Positions 43,770-51,930 of a stretch of 64,000 nucleotides of DNA are shown one piece after another. Each line of letters begins with the position of its first letter. Position 1 is the first letter of the stretch. Source of the stretch: Variovorax paradoxus (GTDB taxonomy: Bacteria > Pseudomonadota > Gammaproteobacteria > Burkholderiales > Burkholderiaceae_C); contig NZ_LR743507.1 in the NCBI RefSeq assembly GCF_902712855.1, forward strand, positions 1-64,000. Reading direction: 5' to 3'. A program made the translations under genes and the position numbers. The notes beneath the pieces are model-generated. The model saw only the letters and a list, made by a program, of their open reading frames with translations. It was not told the DNA's origin and searched no databases.

Positions 43770-44885
43770 ATGACAGACAGCAAGATGCCCCGCCGCCGCG
43801 GGCTGCTCAAGGGCGCCGCCGTGGCTGCCGGCGCCATGTCCGTGCCGATGGTCAGCATGGCCCAGACCACCTCCCTGCGCTTCCAGAGCACCTGGCCCGC
43901 CAAGGACATCTTTCACGAGTACGCGCAGGACTACGCGAAGAAGGTCAACGACATGGCGGGCAACCGCCTGAAGATCGAGGTGCTGCCGGCCGGCTCGGTG
44001 GTGCCGGCGTTCCAGCTGCTCGACGCGGTGGCCAAGGGCACGCTCGACGGCGGCCACGGCGTGGTCGCGTACTGGTACGGCAAGAACTCCGCGCTCGCGC
44101 TGTGGGGGTCGGGCCCAGGCTACGGCATGGACGCCAACATGATCCTGGCCTGGCACACCTACGGCGGCGGCAAGGCGCTGATGGACGAGATCTACAAGAG
44201 CCTGAACCTCGACGTGGCCTCCTACCTCTACGGCCCTATGCCCACCCAGCCGCTGGGCTGGTTCAAGAAGCCGGTGGCCAAGGCCGAGGACATGAAGGGC
44301 CTGAAGTTCCGCACCGTGGGCCTGGCGGTGGACGTGTTCACCGACATGGGTGCGGCCGTGAACCCGTTGCCCGGCGGCGAGATCGTGCCCGCGCTCGACC
44401 GCGGGCTGATCGACGCGGCCGAGTTCAACAACGCCTCGAGCGACCGCGTGCTGGGCTTTCCCGACGTGGCCAAGAACTGCATGCTGCAGAGCTTCCACCA
44501 GTGCGGCGAGCAGTTCGAAGTGCTGTGGAACGGCCCCAAGCTGCGCGCGCTGCCGGGTGAGCTCAAGTCGATCATCGAGTACGCCACGCAGGCCGCCAGC
44601 GCCGACATGAGCTGGAAGGCCATCGACCGCAACTCCAAGGACTACGAAGAGCTGAAGAAGGGCGGCATCAAGTTCTACAAGACGCCCGACGCGGTGCTGC
44701 GCGCCCAGCTCGCCTCGTGGGACAAGACCATCGCGAAGAAGTCCGCCGAGAACCCGATGTTCAAGAAGGTGCTCGACTCGCAGCGCGCCTTCGCCGAACG
44801 CGCGGGCCAGTGGCAGAACGACTACTCGGTCGATTTCAAGATGGCCTACAACCACTACTTCGGACGACAGGCGAAGAAGAGCTGA
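43770..44885 (+). CDS. dctP: TRAP transporter substrate-binding protein, DctP/TakP type
   Basis: A 371-residue periplasmic binding protein. The N-terminus carries a twin-arginine-like signal (RRRGLLKG at 8-15, cleavage after VSMAQ). The mature body with FQSTWPAKDIFHEYAQDYA and DAAEFNNASSDRVLGFPDVAKN matches TakP-like proteins that bind 2-oxoacids or mannonate-like acids. A terminator-like hairpin separates it from the two permease genes, so binding protein may be made in excess over the membrane parts. Confidence 0.92.
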   Translation: MTDSKMPRRRGLLKGAAVAAGAMSVPMVSMAQTTSLRFQSTWPAKDIFHEYAQDYAKKVNDMAGNRLKIEVLPAGSVVPAFQLLDAVAKGTLDGGHGVVAYWYGKNSALALWGSGPGYGMDANMILAWHTYGGGKALMDEIYKSLNLDVASYLYGPMPTQPLGWFKKPVAKAEDMKGLKFRTVGLAVDVFTDMGAAVNPLPGGEIVPALDRGLIDAAEFNNASSDRVLGFPDVAKNCMLQSFHQCGEQFEVLWNGPKLRALPGELKSIIEYATQAASADMSWKAIDRNSKDYEELKKGGIKFYKTPDAVLRAQLASWDKTIAKKSAENPMFKKVLDSQRAFAERAGQWQNDYSVDFKMAYNHYFGRQAKKS

Positions 44886-44902
44886 CGCGCCACCTTCGAC
44901 GC

Positions 44903-44930
44903 GAGGGCACCCCGGCGGGTGCCCTCTTTT
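44903..44930 (+). terminator. intra-operon terminator between dctP and dctQ
   Basis: A perfect 10-bp stem GAGGGCACCC/GGGTGCCCTC with loop CGGC is followed by TTTTCTT. It lies 17 bp after the dctP stop and would reduce transcription of the permeases. Confidence 0.82.
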
Positions 44931-44988
44931 CTTGCCTGCACGCAAGCCGCGACAGCCCCGCAAGGCTCGCGGCAAGGAGTTCGTTCCG

Positions 44989-45618
44989 ATGCAATCCTTT
45001 CTCCTGGCGGTCGACCGGTTCTCCACATGGATCGGCAAGACCTTCGCCTGGTGCGCCCTGCTGCTCACGCTGCTGATCAGCTGGGAAGTGTTCTCGCGCT
45101 ATGTGCTCAACAAGCCGCACGCCTGGGTGCTCGACGCGCAGATCATGCTGTACGGCGCCATGTTCATGACTGCCGGGGCCTACACGCTCTCGAAGAACGG
45201 CCACGTGCGCGGCGACGTGCTCTACGGCTTCTTCCAGCCGCGCACGCAGGCGCTGGTCGACTTGGTGCTGTACATCGTCTTCTTCCTGCCGGGCATCGTC
45301 GCGCTGACCTGGGCCGGCTTGATCTACGCGAGCGAGGCGCTCGCGATCCGCGAGCAGACCTTCTCGGCCGAACCGCTGCCGCTGTACCCGTTCAAGTTCA
45401 TCATCCCGCTCGCGGGCTTCACGCTGCTGCTGCAGGGCCTCGTCGAGATCATCCGCTGCGTGCAGTGCATCCGCGACGGCGCCTGGCCCTCGCGCGAGCA
45501 GGACGTCGAGGAGGTCGACGTCGAGAAGCTCAAGGAGATGGTGCACGTGAAGGACGCCGACATCGCCGCGCTCGACCGCGTGGTGGTCGCGAACGAGGCA
45601 CGGGAGGGCGCGCGATGA
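44989..45618 (+). CDS. dctQ: TRAP transporter small permease subunit
   Basis: A 209-residue protein with four hydrophobic helices of the DctQ type (LLLTLLISWEVFSRYVLNKP is the conserved first-helix region). The C-terminus is a charged cytoplasmic tail of about 45 residues, longer than usual. AAGGAG precedes the ATG. Its stop overlaps the dctM start (ATGA). Confidence 0.92.
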   Translation: MQSFLLAVDRFSTWIGKTFAWCALLLTLLISWEVFSRYVLNKPHAWVLDAQIMLYGAMFMTAGAYTLSKNGHVRGDVLYGFFQPRTQALVDLVLYIVFFLPGIVALTWAGLIYASEALAIREQTFSAEPLPLYPFKFIIPLAGFTLLLQGLVEIIRCVQCIRDGAWPSREQDVEEVDVEKLKEMVHVKDADIAALDRVVVANEAREGAR

Positions 45619-47567
45619 AGATCCGCCGCGAACTCTGGTTCGGCCTCACCTTCATGGCGCTGGTCGTGATCGCCGGCGCCACCATGCTGCTGCGCGCCGA
45701 GACCATTACCAACGGCCACCTGGGCCTGCTGATGCTGTCGCTGGTGGTGGTGGCGATCATGCTGGGCTTTCCCACCGCCTTCACGCTGATGGGCATGGGC
45801 ATGCTCTTCACCTTCCTGGCCTACGAGCGCGACTGGCACCGCACGCTGGACCTGATGGTGCAGTCGGCCTACAAGACCATGGCCAACGACGTGCTGATCG
45901 CCGTGCCGCTGTTCGTCTTCATGGGCTACCTGGTCGAGCGCGCCAACCTGATCGAATCGCTGTTCAGGAGCCTGCACCTCGCGCTCGCGCGGCTGCCGGG
46001 CGCGCTCGCGGTCGCCACGCTCGTGACCTGCACCATCTTCGCGACCGCCACCGGCATCGTCGGCGCGGTGGTCACGCTGATGGGCCTCTTGGCGCTGCCC
46101 GCGATGCTGCGCGGTGGCTACAGCGTTCCGCTGGCCGCGGGCGCGATCACGGCGGGCGGCTGCCTCGGCATCCTGATCCCGCCGTCGGTGCTGCTGATCG
46201 TCTACGGCGCCACCGCCGGCGTGTCGGTGGTGCAGCTCTACGCGGGCGCCTTCTTCCCGGGCCTGATGCTGGCCGGCCTCTACGTGCTCTACGTGATCCT
46301 GATCGCCAAGCTCAAGCCGCAGTGGGCGCCGCCGCTGTCGGCCGCCGAGCGCGTGGTGCCGCTGCCGCCGCTGACGCAGCGGATCGCCGCCAGCCCGTCG
46401 GCGCATGCGCTGCTGGGCCTGCTCAAGGGCCGGCGCAATGCCGAGGTGCCGCTCTCGCACGTGCTCAGGCAGCTCGGCATCGTGGCGCTGCCCGCCGTCA
46501 TCTACGCGCTGCTGGCGCTGGGCAGCTACCAGGCCGTGACCACCGTCGAGGCCGAGGCGCGCTACGACATCGAGGAGATCGGTGCCTCCCGAAGCAGCAG
46601 CGGCGCCAGCTCGAGTGGATTGCAGGAACCGCCGGCCGAAGGCGGCCTGCAGGAGCCGCCGAGCGAAGGCGGGCTGCAGGAACCGCCGGGCGAGGAGCCC
46701 GCGGCCGGCGCCGTTGCCGAACCGCCGGGCGCCGAAGCACCGCCGGCAGCGCCCGCGCCCGCGCCCGCCGCCACCGAGACCGCGCAGACCTCGCCGGCTG
46801 GCGCCACCACCAAGCCGCCGCCCACCTGGTGGGTCGCGACCTTCTCGGTGCTGGGCGCGCTCACGGCGCTGTTCTACCTGTTCCTGAGCTTCGCGCGGCT
46901 CGAGATCTTCAAGATGCTGCTGGCCTCCTTCTTCCCGCTGGTGCTGCTGATCCTCTCGGTGCTGGGCTCGATCGTGCTGGGCCTGGCCACGCCCACCGAG
47001 GCCGCGGCCATGGGCGCGCTCGGCGGCATGCTGCTGGCGGCGGCCTACCGGCGACTCAACCTCTCGGTGCTCAAGGAGTCGGTGTTCCTCACCGCCAAGA
47101 CCTCGGCGATGGTGTGCTGGCTGTTCGTGGGCTCGGCCATCTTCTCGGCCGCCTTCGCGCTGCTCGGCGGCCAGGCGCTGGTCGAGGAATGGGTGCTGGG
47201 CATGAACCTCACGAAGGTGCAGTTCCTGCTGCTGAGCCAGGTGATCATCTTCCTGCTCGGCTGGCCGCTCGAGTGGACCGAGATCATCGTGATCTTCATG
47301 CCGATCTTCATTCCGCTGCTCGACAACTTCGGCGTCGATCCGCTGTTCTTCGGCCTGCTGGTGGCGCTGAACCTGCAGACCGCCTTCCTGTCGCCGCCGG
47401 TGGCCATGGCGGCCTTCTACCTCAAGGGCGTAAGCCCGCCGCATGTCACGCTGAACCAGATCTTCCTCGGCATGCTGCCCTTCATGGGCATCCAGATCTT
47501 CGCGATCTTCCTGCTCTACATGTGGCCGCAGATCGGCCTGTGGCTGCCGCAGCTGCTCTACAAGTAG
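45615..47567 (+). CDS. dctM: TRAP transporter large permease subunit with a central insertion
   Basis: A 650-residue DctM, against about 430 normally. Residues 1-232 and 420-650 match the two halves of DctM (GGCLGILIPPSVLLIVYGATAG; LATPTEAAAMGALGG; FLSPPVAMAAFYLKG). Between them lie roughly 185 extra residues: a basic segment, at least one extra hydrophobic helix (LGIVALPAVIYALLALGSY), a Ser/Pro/Gly/Glu-rich stretch with GLQEPPxEG three times (residues 335-361), an Ala/Pro run, and another helix (WWVATFSVLGALTALFYLFL). It transports the DctP-bound acid with Na+ or H+. Confidence 0.93.
   Translation: MKIRRELWFGLTFMALVVIAGATMLLRAETITNGHLGLLMLSLVVVAIMLGFPTAFTLMGMGMLFTFLAYERDWHRTLDLMVQSAYKTMANDVLIAVPLFVFMGYLVERANLIESLFRSLHLALARLPGALAVATLVTCTIFATATGIVGAVVTLMGLLALPAMLRGGYSVPLAAGAITAGGCLGILIPPSVLLIVYGATAGVSVVQLYAGAFFPGLMLAGLYVLYVILIAKLKPQWAPPLSAAERVVPLPPLTQRIAASPSAHALLGLLKGRRNAEVPLSHVLRQLGIVALPAVIYALLALGSYQAVTTVEAEARYDIEEIGASRSSSGASSSGLQEPPAEGGLQEPPSEGGLQEPPGEEPAAGAVAEPPGAEAPPAAPAPAPAATETAQTSPAGATTKPPPTWWVATFSVLGALTALFYLFLSFARLEIFKMLLASFFPLVLLILSVLGSIVLGLATPTEAAAMGALGGMLLAAAYRRLNLSVLKESVFLTAKTSAMVCWLFVGSAIFSAAFALLGGQALVEEWVLGMNLTKVQFLLLSQVIIFLLGWPLEWTEIIVIFMPIFIPLLDNFGVDPLFFGLLVALNLQTAFLSPPVAMAAFYLKGVSPPHVTLNQIFLGMLPFMGIQIFAIFLLYMWPQIGLWLPQLLYK
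46617..46697 (+). repeat. 27-bp tandem repeat, three copies, inside dctM
   Basis: Units at 46617-46643, 46644-46670 and 46671-46697 encode GLQEPP followed by AEG, SEG and GEE. The frame is kept, and codon differences show the copies are not brand new. Confidence 0.9.
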
Positions 47568-47578
47568 CGGCGGCGGCA

Positions 47579-47615
47579 GCGCATGGCGGCGGGTGACCAC
47601 CGCCCCGCCATGCGC
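47579..47615. repeat. inverted repeat between convergent dctM and the Bug gene
   Basis: GCGCATGGCGG and CCGCCATGCGC form an 11-bp stem 12 bp after the dctM stop. No T-tract follows, but the position suggests a terminator or transcript end for both genes. Confidence 0.6.
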
Positions 47616-47629
47616 ATCGCTCAGGTGGG

Positions 47630-48625
47630 TTAATCGCCCTCGATCTTCGCGGCCTCGACCACCTTGCCCCAGCGCAGGTACTCGGCCTTGCTGTAGTCGG
47701 CGAGCTTCTGCGGGCTCATGTAGTCGGCGGTGGCGCCGAGCTCGGCGGCCTTCTGCTGGAAGGCCGGCGTAGCCACCACCTTGGCGATCTCCGCGCTGAG
47801 CTTCTCGATCACCGGCTGCGGCGTCTTCGCAGGCGCGAACACGGCGAACCACGAGGTCGCGTCGAGGTTCGGAAGGCCGACCTCCGTGGCGGTCGGCACA
47901 CTGGGCAGCGAGGCCACGCGCGACTTGCCGGTCACGGCCACCGCGCGCAGCTTGCCCGACTGGATGAACTGCATGAACGGCGGCGGCGTGCCGAAGGTCA
48001 TGTCGACCTGCGCACCCAGCAGGTCCTGCAGCGCGGGGCCGGTGCCCTTGTACGGGATGTGCGTGAGCTGGATGCCGGCCTGCTGCTCAAGCATGGCACC
48101 GGTCACGTGCTGCAGCGAGCCGGGGCCCGACGAGGCATAGGTGAGCTTGCCCGGGTTGGCCTTGGCATAGGCGATCAGCTCGGCCATGTTCTTCACCGGG
48201 ATGCCCTCGCGCACCACCACCACCTGCGGCGCGCTCAGCACGTTGGCCACGGCGCGGAAGTCTTCCGGCACCCATTGCGGCTTCTGCTTCGTGACGTGGG
48301 GCGAGATCACGTGGTAGCCCGAGTACTGCATCAGCAGCGTATGGCCGTCGGCCTCGGCGCGCTTGACGGCCACCGCGGCGATCACGCCGCTGGCGCCGCC
48401 GCGGTTGTCGACGATCACCGGCTGGCCCAGCGCCTTGCCCAGCGGGTCGGCCAGCATGCGTCCGGCGATGTCGGTCGTGCCGCCGGCGGCAGTGGGGACC
48501 ATGAGCGTGACGGGCTTCGACGGATAGGTCTGCGCGAGCGCGGTGCCGGTGCCGGCCAGCAGCGCGGCGGCGGCCAGCGCGCCGATGCGGCGGCGCGTGA
48601 AGAGAGGGTGGCTCGAGGTGTTCAT
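47630..48625 (-). CDS. Bug family (TctC-like) tripartite tricarboxylate transporter binding protein
   Basis: A 331-residue periplasmic binding protein with a signal peptide after RRR (cleavage near ALAQ). Bug hallmarks: YPSKPVTLMVPTAAGGTTDIAGR, NRGGASGVIAAVAVKR and YKGTGPALQDLLGAQVDMTF. Bug proteins bind carboxylates, often without a dedicated permease beside them; none is present here. It follows the HMG-CoA lyase gene by 54 bp on the same strand and probably supplies that pathway's substrate. Confidence 0.93.
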   Translation of the reverse strand: MNTSSHPLFTRRRIGALAAAALLAGTGTALAQTYPSKPVTLMVPTAAGGTTDIAGRMLADPLGKALGQPVIVDNRGGASGVIAAVAVKRAEADGHTLLMQYSGYHVISPHVTKQKPQWVPEDFRAVANVLSAPQVVVVREGIPVKNMAELIAYAKANPGKLTYASSGPGSLQHVTGAMLEQQAGIQLTHIPYKGTGPALQDLLGAQVDMTFGTPPPFMQFIQSGKLRAVAVTGKSRVASLPSVPTATEVGLPNLDATSWFAVFAPAKTPQPVIEKLSAEIAKVVATPAFQQKAAELGATADYMSPQKLADYSKAEYLRWGKVVEAAKIEGD

Positions 48626-48679
48626 TGAAATGTCTCCGTTGGTTCTTGGGATCGATACGCGAATGGGGATGCGGAAATG

Positions 48680-49672
48680 TCAGCGGGTGCGGGCCTGCTC
48701 GCGTGCGAGCGCACGCTCGTGCGTGGCTGCGAAGTCGTCCGGCGGCGCATGCAGGTCGAGCCGGCGCCCGGCCTTCACGACCTGGCTCGGGATGTCGTGC
48801 CCGATGAGCGCCGGCAGCCGGCGCGCGGCATCGATCACGCGTGCCAGGTCCACGCCGGTGTCGTAGCCCATGAGATCGAGCGCGTGCACGATCTCCTCGC
48901 TGCACACGTTGCCGGTGGCGCCCGGCGCGTAGGGGCAGCCGCCGATGCCGCCGATCGATGCGTCGAAGCGGCGCGCGCCGGCGTCGATGCCCGCGAGCAC
49001 GTTCGCCAGCCCCATGCCGCGCGTGTTGTGGAAGTGCAGCGTGAGCCCCGTGCCGGGCCAGCGCTGCAGGAAGGCGCGCGTGAGTGCATGCACCTGCCCC
49101 GGCCAGGCCATGCCGGTGGTGTCGCACAGCGTGACGCCGGCGGCACCGAGCTCGTCCACGAAGCGCGCGCACCAGCCGAGCACCTCGGCGTCGGCCACGT
49201 CGCCCTCGATGGGGCAGCCGAAGCTGCAAGACAGCGACACGTTGACCGCCACGCCCGCCTGCCGCGCCAGAGCCGCCACCTCCGACAGCGCGCGGAACGA
49301 CTGCTCGCGCAGCATGCGCAGGTTGGCGAGGTTGTGGCTCTCGCTGGCCGACATGACGAGGTTCATCTCGTCCGCGCGCGCATCAATGGCGCGCTCGGCG
49401 CCGCGCACGTTGGGCACCAGCGCGGTGTAGACCACGCCGGGCACGCGCTCGATCTCGCGCAGCACCACCTCGGCGTCGCGCAGCGCGGGAATCGCCTGCG
49501 GCGACACGAAGGCCGTCACCTCGATCTTCGACATGCCCGCGCGCGAGAGTTCGTTGCACAGCGCGATCTTCTCGGCGGTCGGCACGAAGGCCGCTTCCAC
49601 CTGCAGGCCGTCGCGCAGGCCGACCTCGCACATCCGCACGCCTTGCGCGTTGCCGTTCCAGACCATGTTCAT
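48680..49672 (-). CDS. mvaB: hydroxymethylglutaryl-CoA lyase
   Basis: A 330-residue TIM-barrel lyase that cleaves HMG-CoA to acetyl-CoA and acetoacetate. R20-D21 in EVGLRDGLQ binds substrate and metal; SLSCSFGCPIEGDV and GGIGGCPYAPGATGNV (signature with the active-site Cys) are intact, and TLHFHNTRGMGLAN holds the metal His. Some relatives act on citramalyl-CoA or other 3-hydroxyacyl-CoAs. The start overlaps the CoA-transferase stop (ATGA), which indicates tight coupling. Confidence 0.93.
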   Translation of the reverse strand: MNMVWNGNAQGVRMCEVGLRDGLQVEAAFVPTAEKIALCNELSRAGMSKIEVTAFVSPQAIPALRDAEVVLREIERVPGVVYTALVPNVRGAERAIDARADEMNLVMSASESHNLANLRMLREQSFRALSEVAALARQAGVAVNVSLSCSFGCPIEGDVADAEVLGWCARFVDELGAAGVTLCDTTGMAWPGQVHALTRAFLQRWPGTGLTLHFHNTRGMGLANVLAGIDAGARRFDASIGGIGGCPYAPGATGNVCSEEIVHALDLMGYDTGVDLARVIDAARRLPALIGHDIPSQVVKAGRRLDLHAPPDDFAATHERALAREQARTR

Positions 49673-50901
49673 GCCACCACCTTCCTTTCGCGCAAGGCGG
49701 CAATGCCTGCGGCCGTGAATCCGAGTTCGCCGAGCACCGCGTCGGTGTCGTCGCCGAGCCCCGGTGCCGACGAGCGCACCGTGCCCGGCGTGCCCATGAG
49801 CTTGGGCACCACGCCGGGCACCTCGATCTCGTGGCCGTCGCGCGTGTGCTGCCGCAGCAGCATGTCGCGCGCGCGGTAGTGCGGGTCTTCGGCGATGTCC
49901 TTCGCGGTGTAGACCTTGCCCGCGGGCACGCGCGCCTCGCCGAGCGTCCCGAGCACCGTCGCCACCGGCTGCGGCAGCGTCCATGCCTCGATCGCCTGGT
50001 CGAGTTCGGCCACGCGCGCCACGCGGCCCGCGTTGTTCGCCAGCGCCGGGTCGGCGCCGAGGTCGTCGCGCCCGATGGTCTGCATCAGGCGGCGGAAGAT
50101 GCTGTCGCCGTTGCCCGCCACCAGCACGTAGCCGTCGGCGCAGCGGTAGGCGTTCGACGGCGCGATGCCCGGCAGCGCGCTGCCCGCGGCCTCGCGCACC
50201 GCGCCGAAGGCGCTGTATTCGGGCACCAGGCTCTCCATCACGTTGAACACCGCCTCGTTGAGCGCCACGTCGATGACCTGGCCCCTGCCGCCGTTGACCT
50301 TGCGGTGATAGAGCGCGGTGAGCACGCCGATGGTGCCGTGCAGCGCGGCCAGCGTGTCGCCGATGGAGATGCCGCAGCGCACCGGCACGCGGTCCGGCTC
50401 GCCGGTGAGATGGCGCAGCCCGCCCATGGCCTCGCCGATGGCGCCGAAGCCCGGAAGGTCGCGGTACGGGCCGGTCTGGCCGTAGCCGGAGATGCGCAGC
50501 ATCACGAGGCCCGGGTTGCGCTCGCTCAGCGCCTCGTAGCCCATGCCCCACCCCTCGAGCGTGCCGGGGCGGAAGTTCTCGATCAGCACGTCGGCCTCGG
50601 CGATGAGCCGGCGGGCGATGTCCTGGCCCTCCTCGCTGCGCAGGTCGAGCGCCACCGAGCGCTTGTTGCGCGACTGCACCTGCCACCACACCGAGGTGCC
50701 ATCCTGCAGCAGTCGCCAGTTGCGCAGCGGATCGCCGGCGCCGGGCGGCTCGATCTTGACCACGTCGGCGCCGAATTCGCCGAGCGTCTTGCCGGCGAAG
50801 GGACCGGCGATGAGCTGGCCCATCTCGATGACGCGCAGGCCTTGCAGGGCGCCGGGGCTCAAGGAAAGGTCGGGAACGTCGGGATCGCGGGAAAGATTCA
50901 T
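49669..50901 (-). CDS. CaiB/BaiF family (class III) CoA-transferase
   Basis: A 410-residue CoA-transferase. GLRVIEMGQLIAGPFAGKTLGEFGAD is the N-terminal CoA-binding motif, and the catalytic Asp lies in CGISIGDTLAALHG. The enzyme moves CoA from a donor such as succinyl-CoA to a carboxylic acid. Coupled with HMG-CoA lyase, the likely acceptor is 3-hydroxy-3-methylglutarate or a similar acid. The start was set at MNLSRDPD; 85 bp upstream hold an inverted repeat. Confidence 0.92.
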   Translation of the reverse strand: MNLSRDPDVPDLSLSPGALQGLRVIEMGQLIAGPFAGKTLGEFGADVVKIEPPGAGDPLRNWRLLQDGTSVWWQVQSRNKRSVALDLRSEEGQDIARRLIAEADVLIENFRPGTLEGWGMGYEALSERNPGLVMLRISGYGQTGPYRDLPGFGAIGEAMGGLRHLTGEPDRVPVRCGISIGDTLAALHGTIGVLTALYHRKVNGGRGQVIDVALNEAVFNVMESLVPEYSAFGAVREAAGSALPGIAPSNAYRCADGYVLVAGNGDSIFRRLMQTIGRDDLGADPALANNAGRVARVAELDQAIEAWTLPQPVATVLGTLGEARVPAGKVYTAKDIAEDPHYRARDMLLRQHTRDGHEIEVPGVVPKLMGTPGTVRSSAPGLGDDTDAVLGELGFTAAGIAALRERKVVA

Positions 50902-50955
50902 GGGCCCGATTCTGTTCAGCGCCCCCCTCGAGCGGAACGACGAAGACACGCAGCC

Positions 50956-50978
50956 AGCTTTCGCGGAACGCGAAAGCT
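50956..50978. repeat. perfect inverted repeat after the LysR gene
   Basis: AGCTTTCGCG and CGCGAAAGCT around a 3-nt loop lie just past the LysR stop and 55 bp before the CoA-transferase start. There is no T-tract; it could be a processing hairpin or an operator. Confidence 0.6.
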
Positions 50979-50986
50979 CGCGAGGG

Positions 50987-51889
50987 TTAACCCGCAGCGT
51001 CCGTGCAGAGGTGGTCGATGAGCGTGCGCACGTGGCGCGGCACCGCGTTGGCGTCGCGCAGGCCGATCAGCAGGCGGCGCTCGGCCCAGGCATCTTCCAG
51101 CGCGATCTCGCGCAGGTTCATCGAGCGCAGGTGCGGCTGTATCGCCTCGCGCGGCAGCACCGCCACGCCCATGCCGGCGGCCACCATCTGGCACATGGCG
51201 TCGAAGCTGCGCACCTGGATGCGCAGCCGCAGCCGCCGCCCGAGCGCCTCGGTGGCGGTCTGCAGCCGCTGCGCGAGCGAGGTGCCGCCCGACAGGCTCA
51301 CGAAGTCGTACTCGGTGGCCTGCTCGAAGCGCACGCTGCGCCGCCGCGCCAGCGGATGGCCGCGCGGCACCACCAGCACCAGCCGGTCGGTGCGGTAGTT
51401 GACGATGTGCAGGCCCAGCGAGGGCGTGCGGTCCGCGAAGATGCCGACGTCGGCGCGGCCGTCGAGCACCGCGAGCACGATCTCGCTGCTGTTCTGTTCC
51501 TCGAGCTCGATGCGGATGCCGGGGTTGGCCGCCACGAAGCCGGCGAGCTCGCGCGGCAGGAACTGCGTGACCGCCGAGGTGTTGACCCACAGCCGCACCA
51601 CGCCGAGCACGCCCGAGGCGTAGTCCGAGAGGTCCGCCGCGAGATGGTCCACGTCGTTGAGGATGCGCTGCGCATGCAGGTGCAGCGCGTTGCCCGCCAC
51701 GGTGAGCGTCACGCCGCGCGAATGGCGCTCGAACAGCTCGGTGCCCACCGCCGCCTCGAGGTCCGAGATGCGCTTGCTCGCCGCGCCCACCGCGAGGTGC
51801 GCGAGCTCGGCGCCCTTGCTGATGCTGCCGGTGCGCACCACGAGGTTGAAGAGCGACAGCGAGACGAGGTCGAGGCGGTGCAGGTTCAC
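50987..51889 (-). CDS. LysR-family transcriptional regulator
   Basis: A 300-residue LysR protein that starts at GTG (51889), supported by AGGAG upstream and by the standard N-terminus (M)NLHRLDLVSLSLFNLVVRT. The helix-turn-helix lies at about residues 18-42 (SISKGAELAHLAVGAASKRI). The effector domain ends normally. It is the first gene of the CoA-transferase, lyase and Bug series on the same strand, so it is the likely regulator. Confidence 0.9.
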   Translation of the reverse strand: MNLHRLDLVSLSLFNLVVRTGSISKGAELAHLAVGAASKRISDLEAAVGTELFERHSRGVTLTVAGNALHLHAQRILNDVDHLAADLSDYASGVLGVVRLWVNTSAVTQFLPRELAGFVAANPGIRIELEEQNSSEIVLAVLDGRADVGIFADRTPSLGLHIVNYRTDRLVLVVPRGHPLARRRSVRFEQATEYDFVSLSGGTSLAQRLQTATEALGRRLRLRIQVRSFDAMCQMVAAGMGVAVLPREAIQPHLRSMNLREIALEDAWAERRLLIGLRDANAVPRHVRTLIDHLCTDAAG

Positions 51890-51930
51890 GGGGAATCTCC
51901 TGTGGCTTGGATCGCCGGCCGGCCGCTCGG

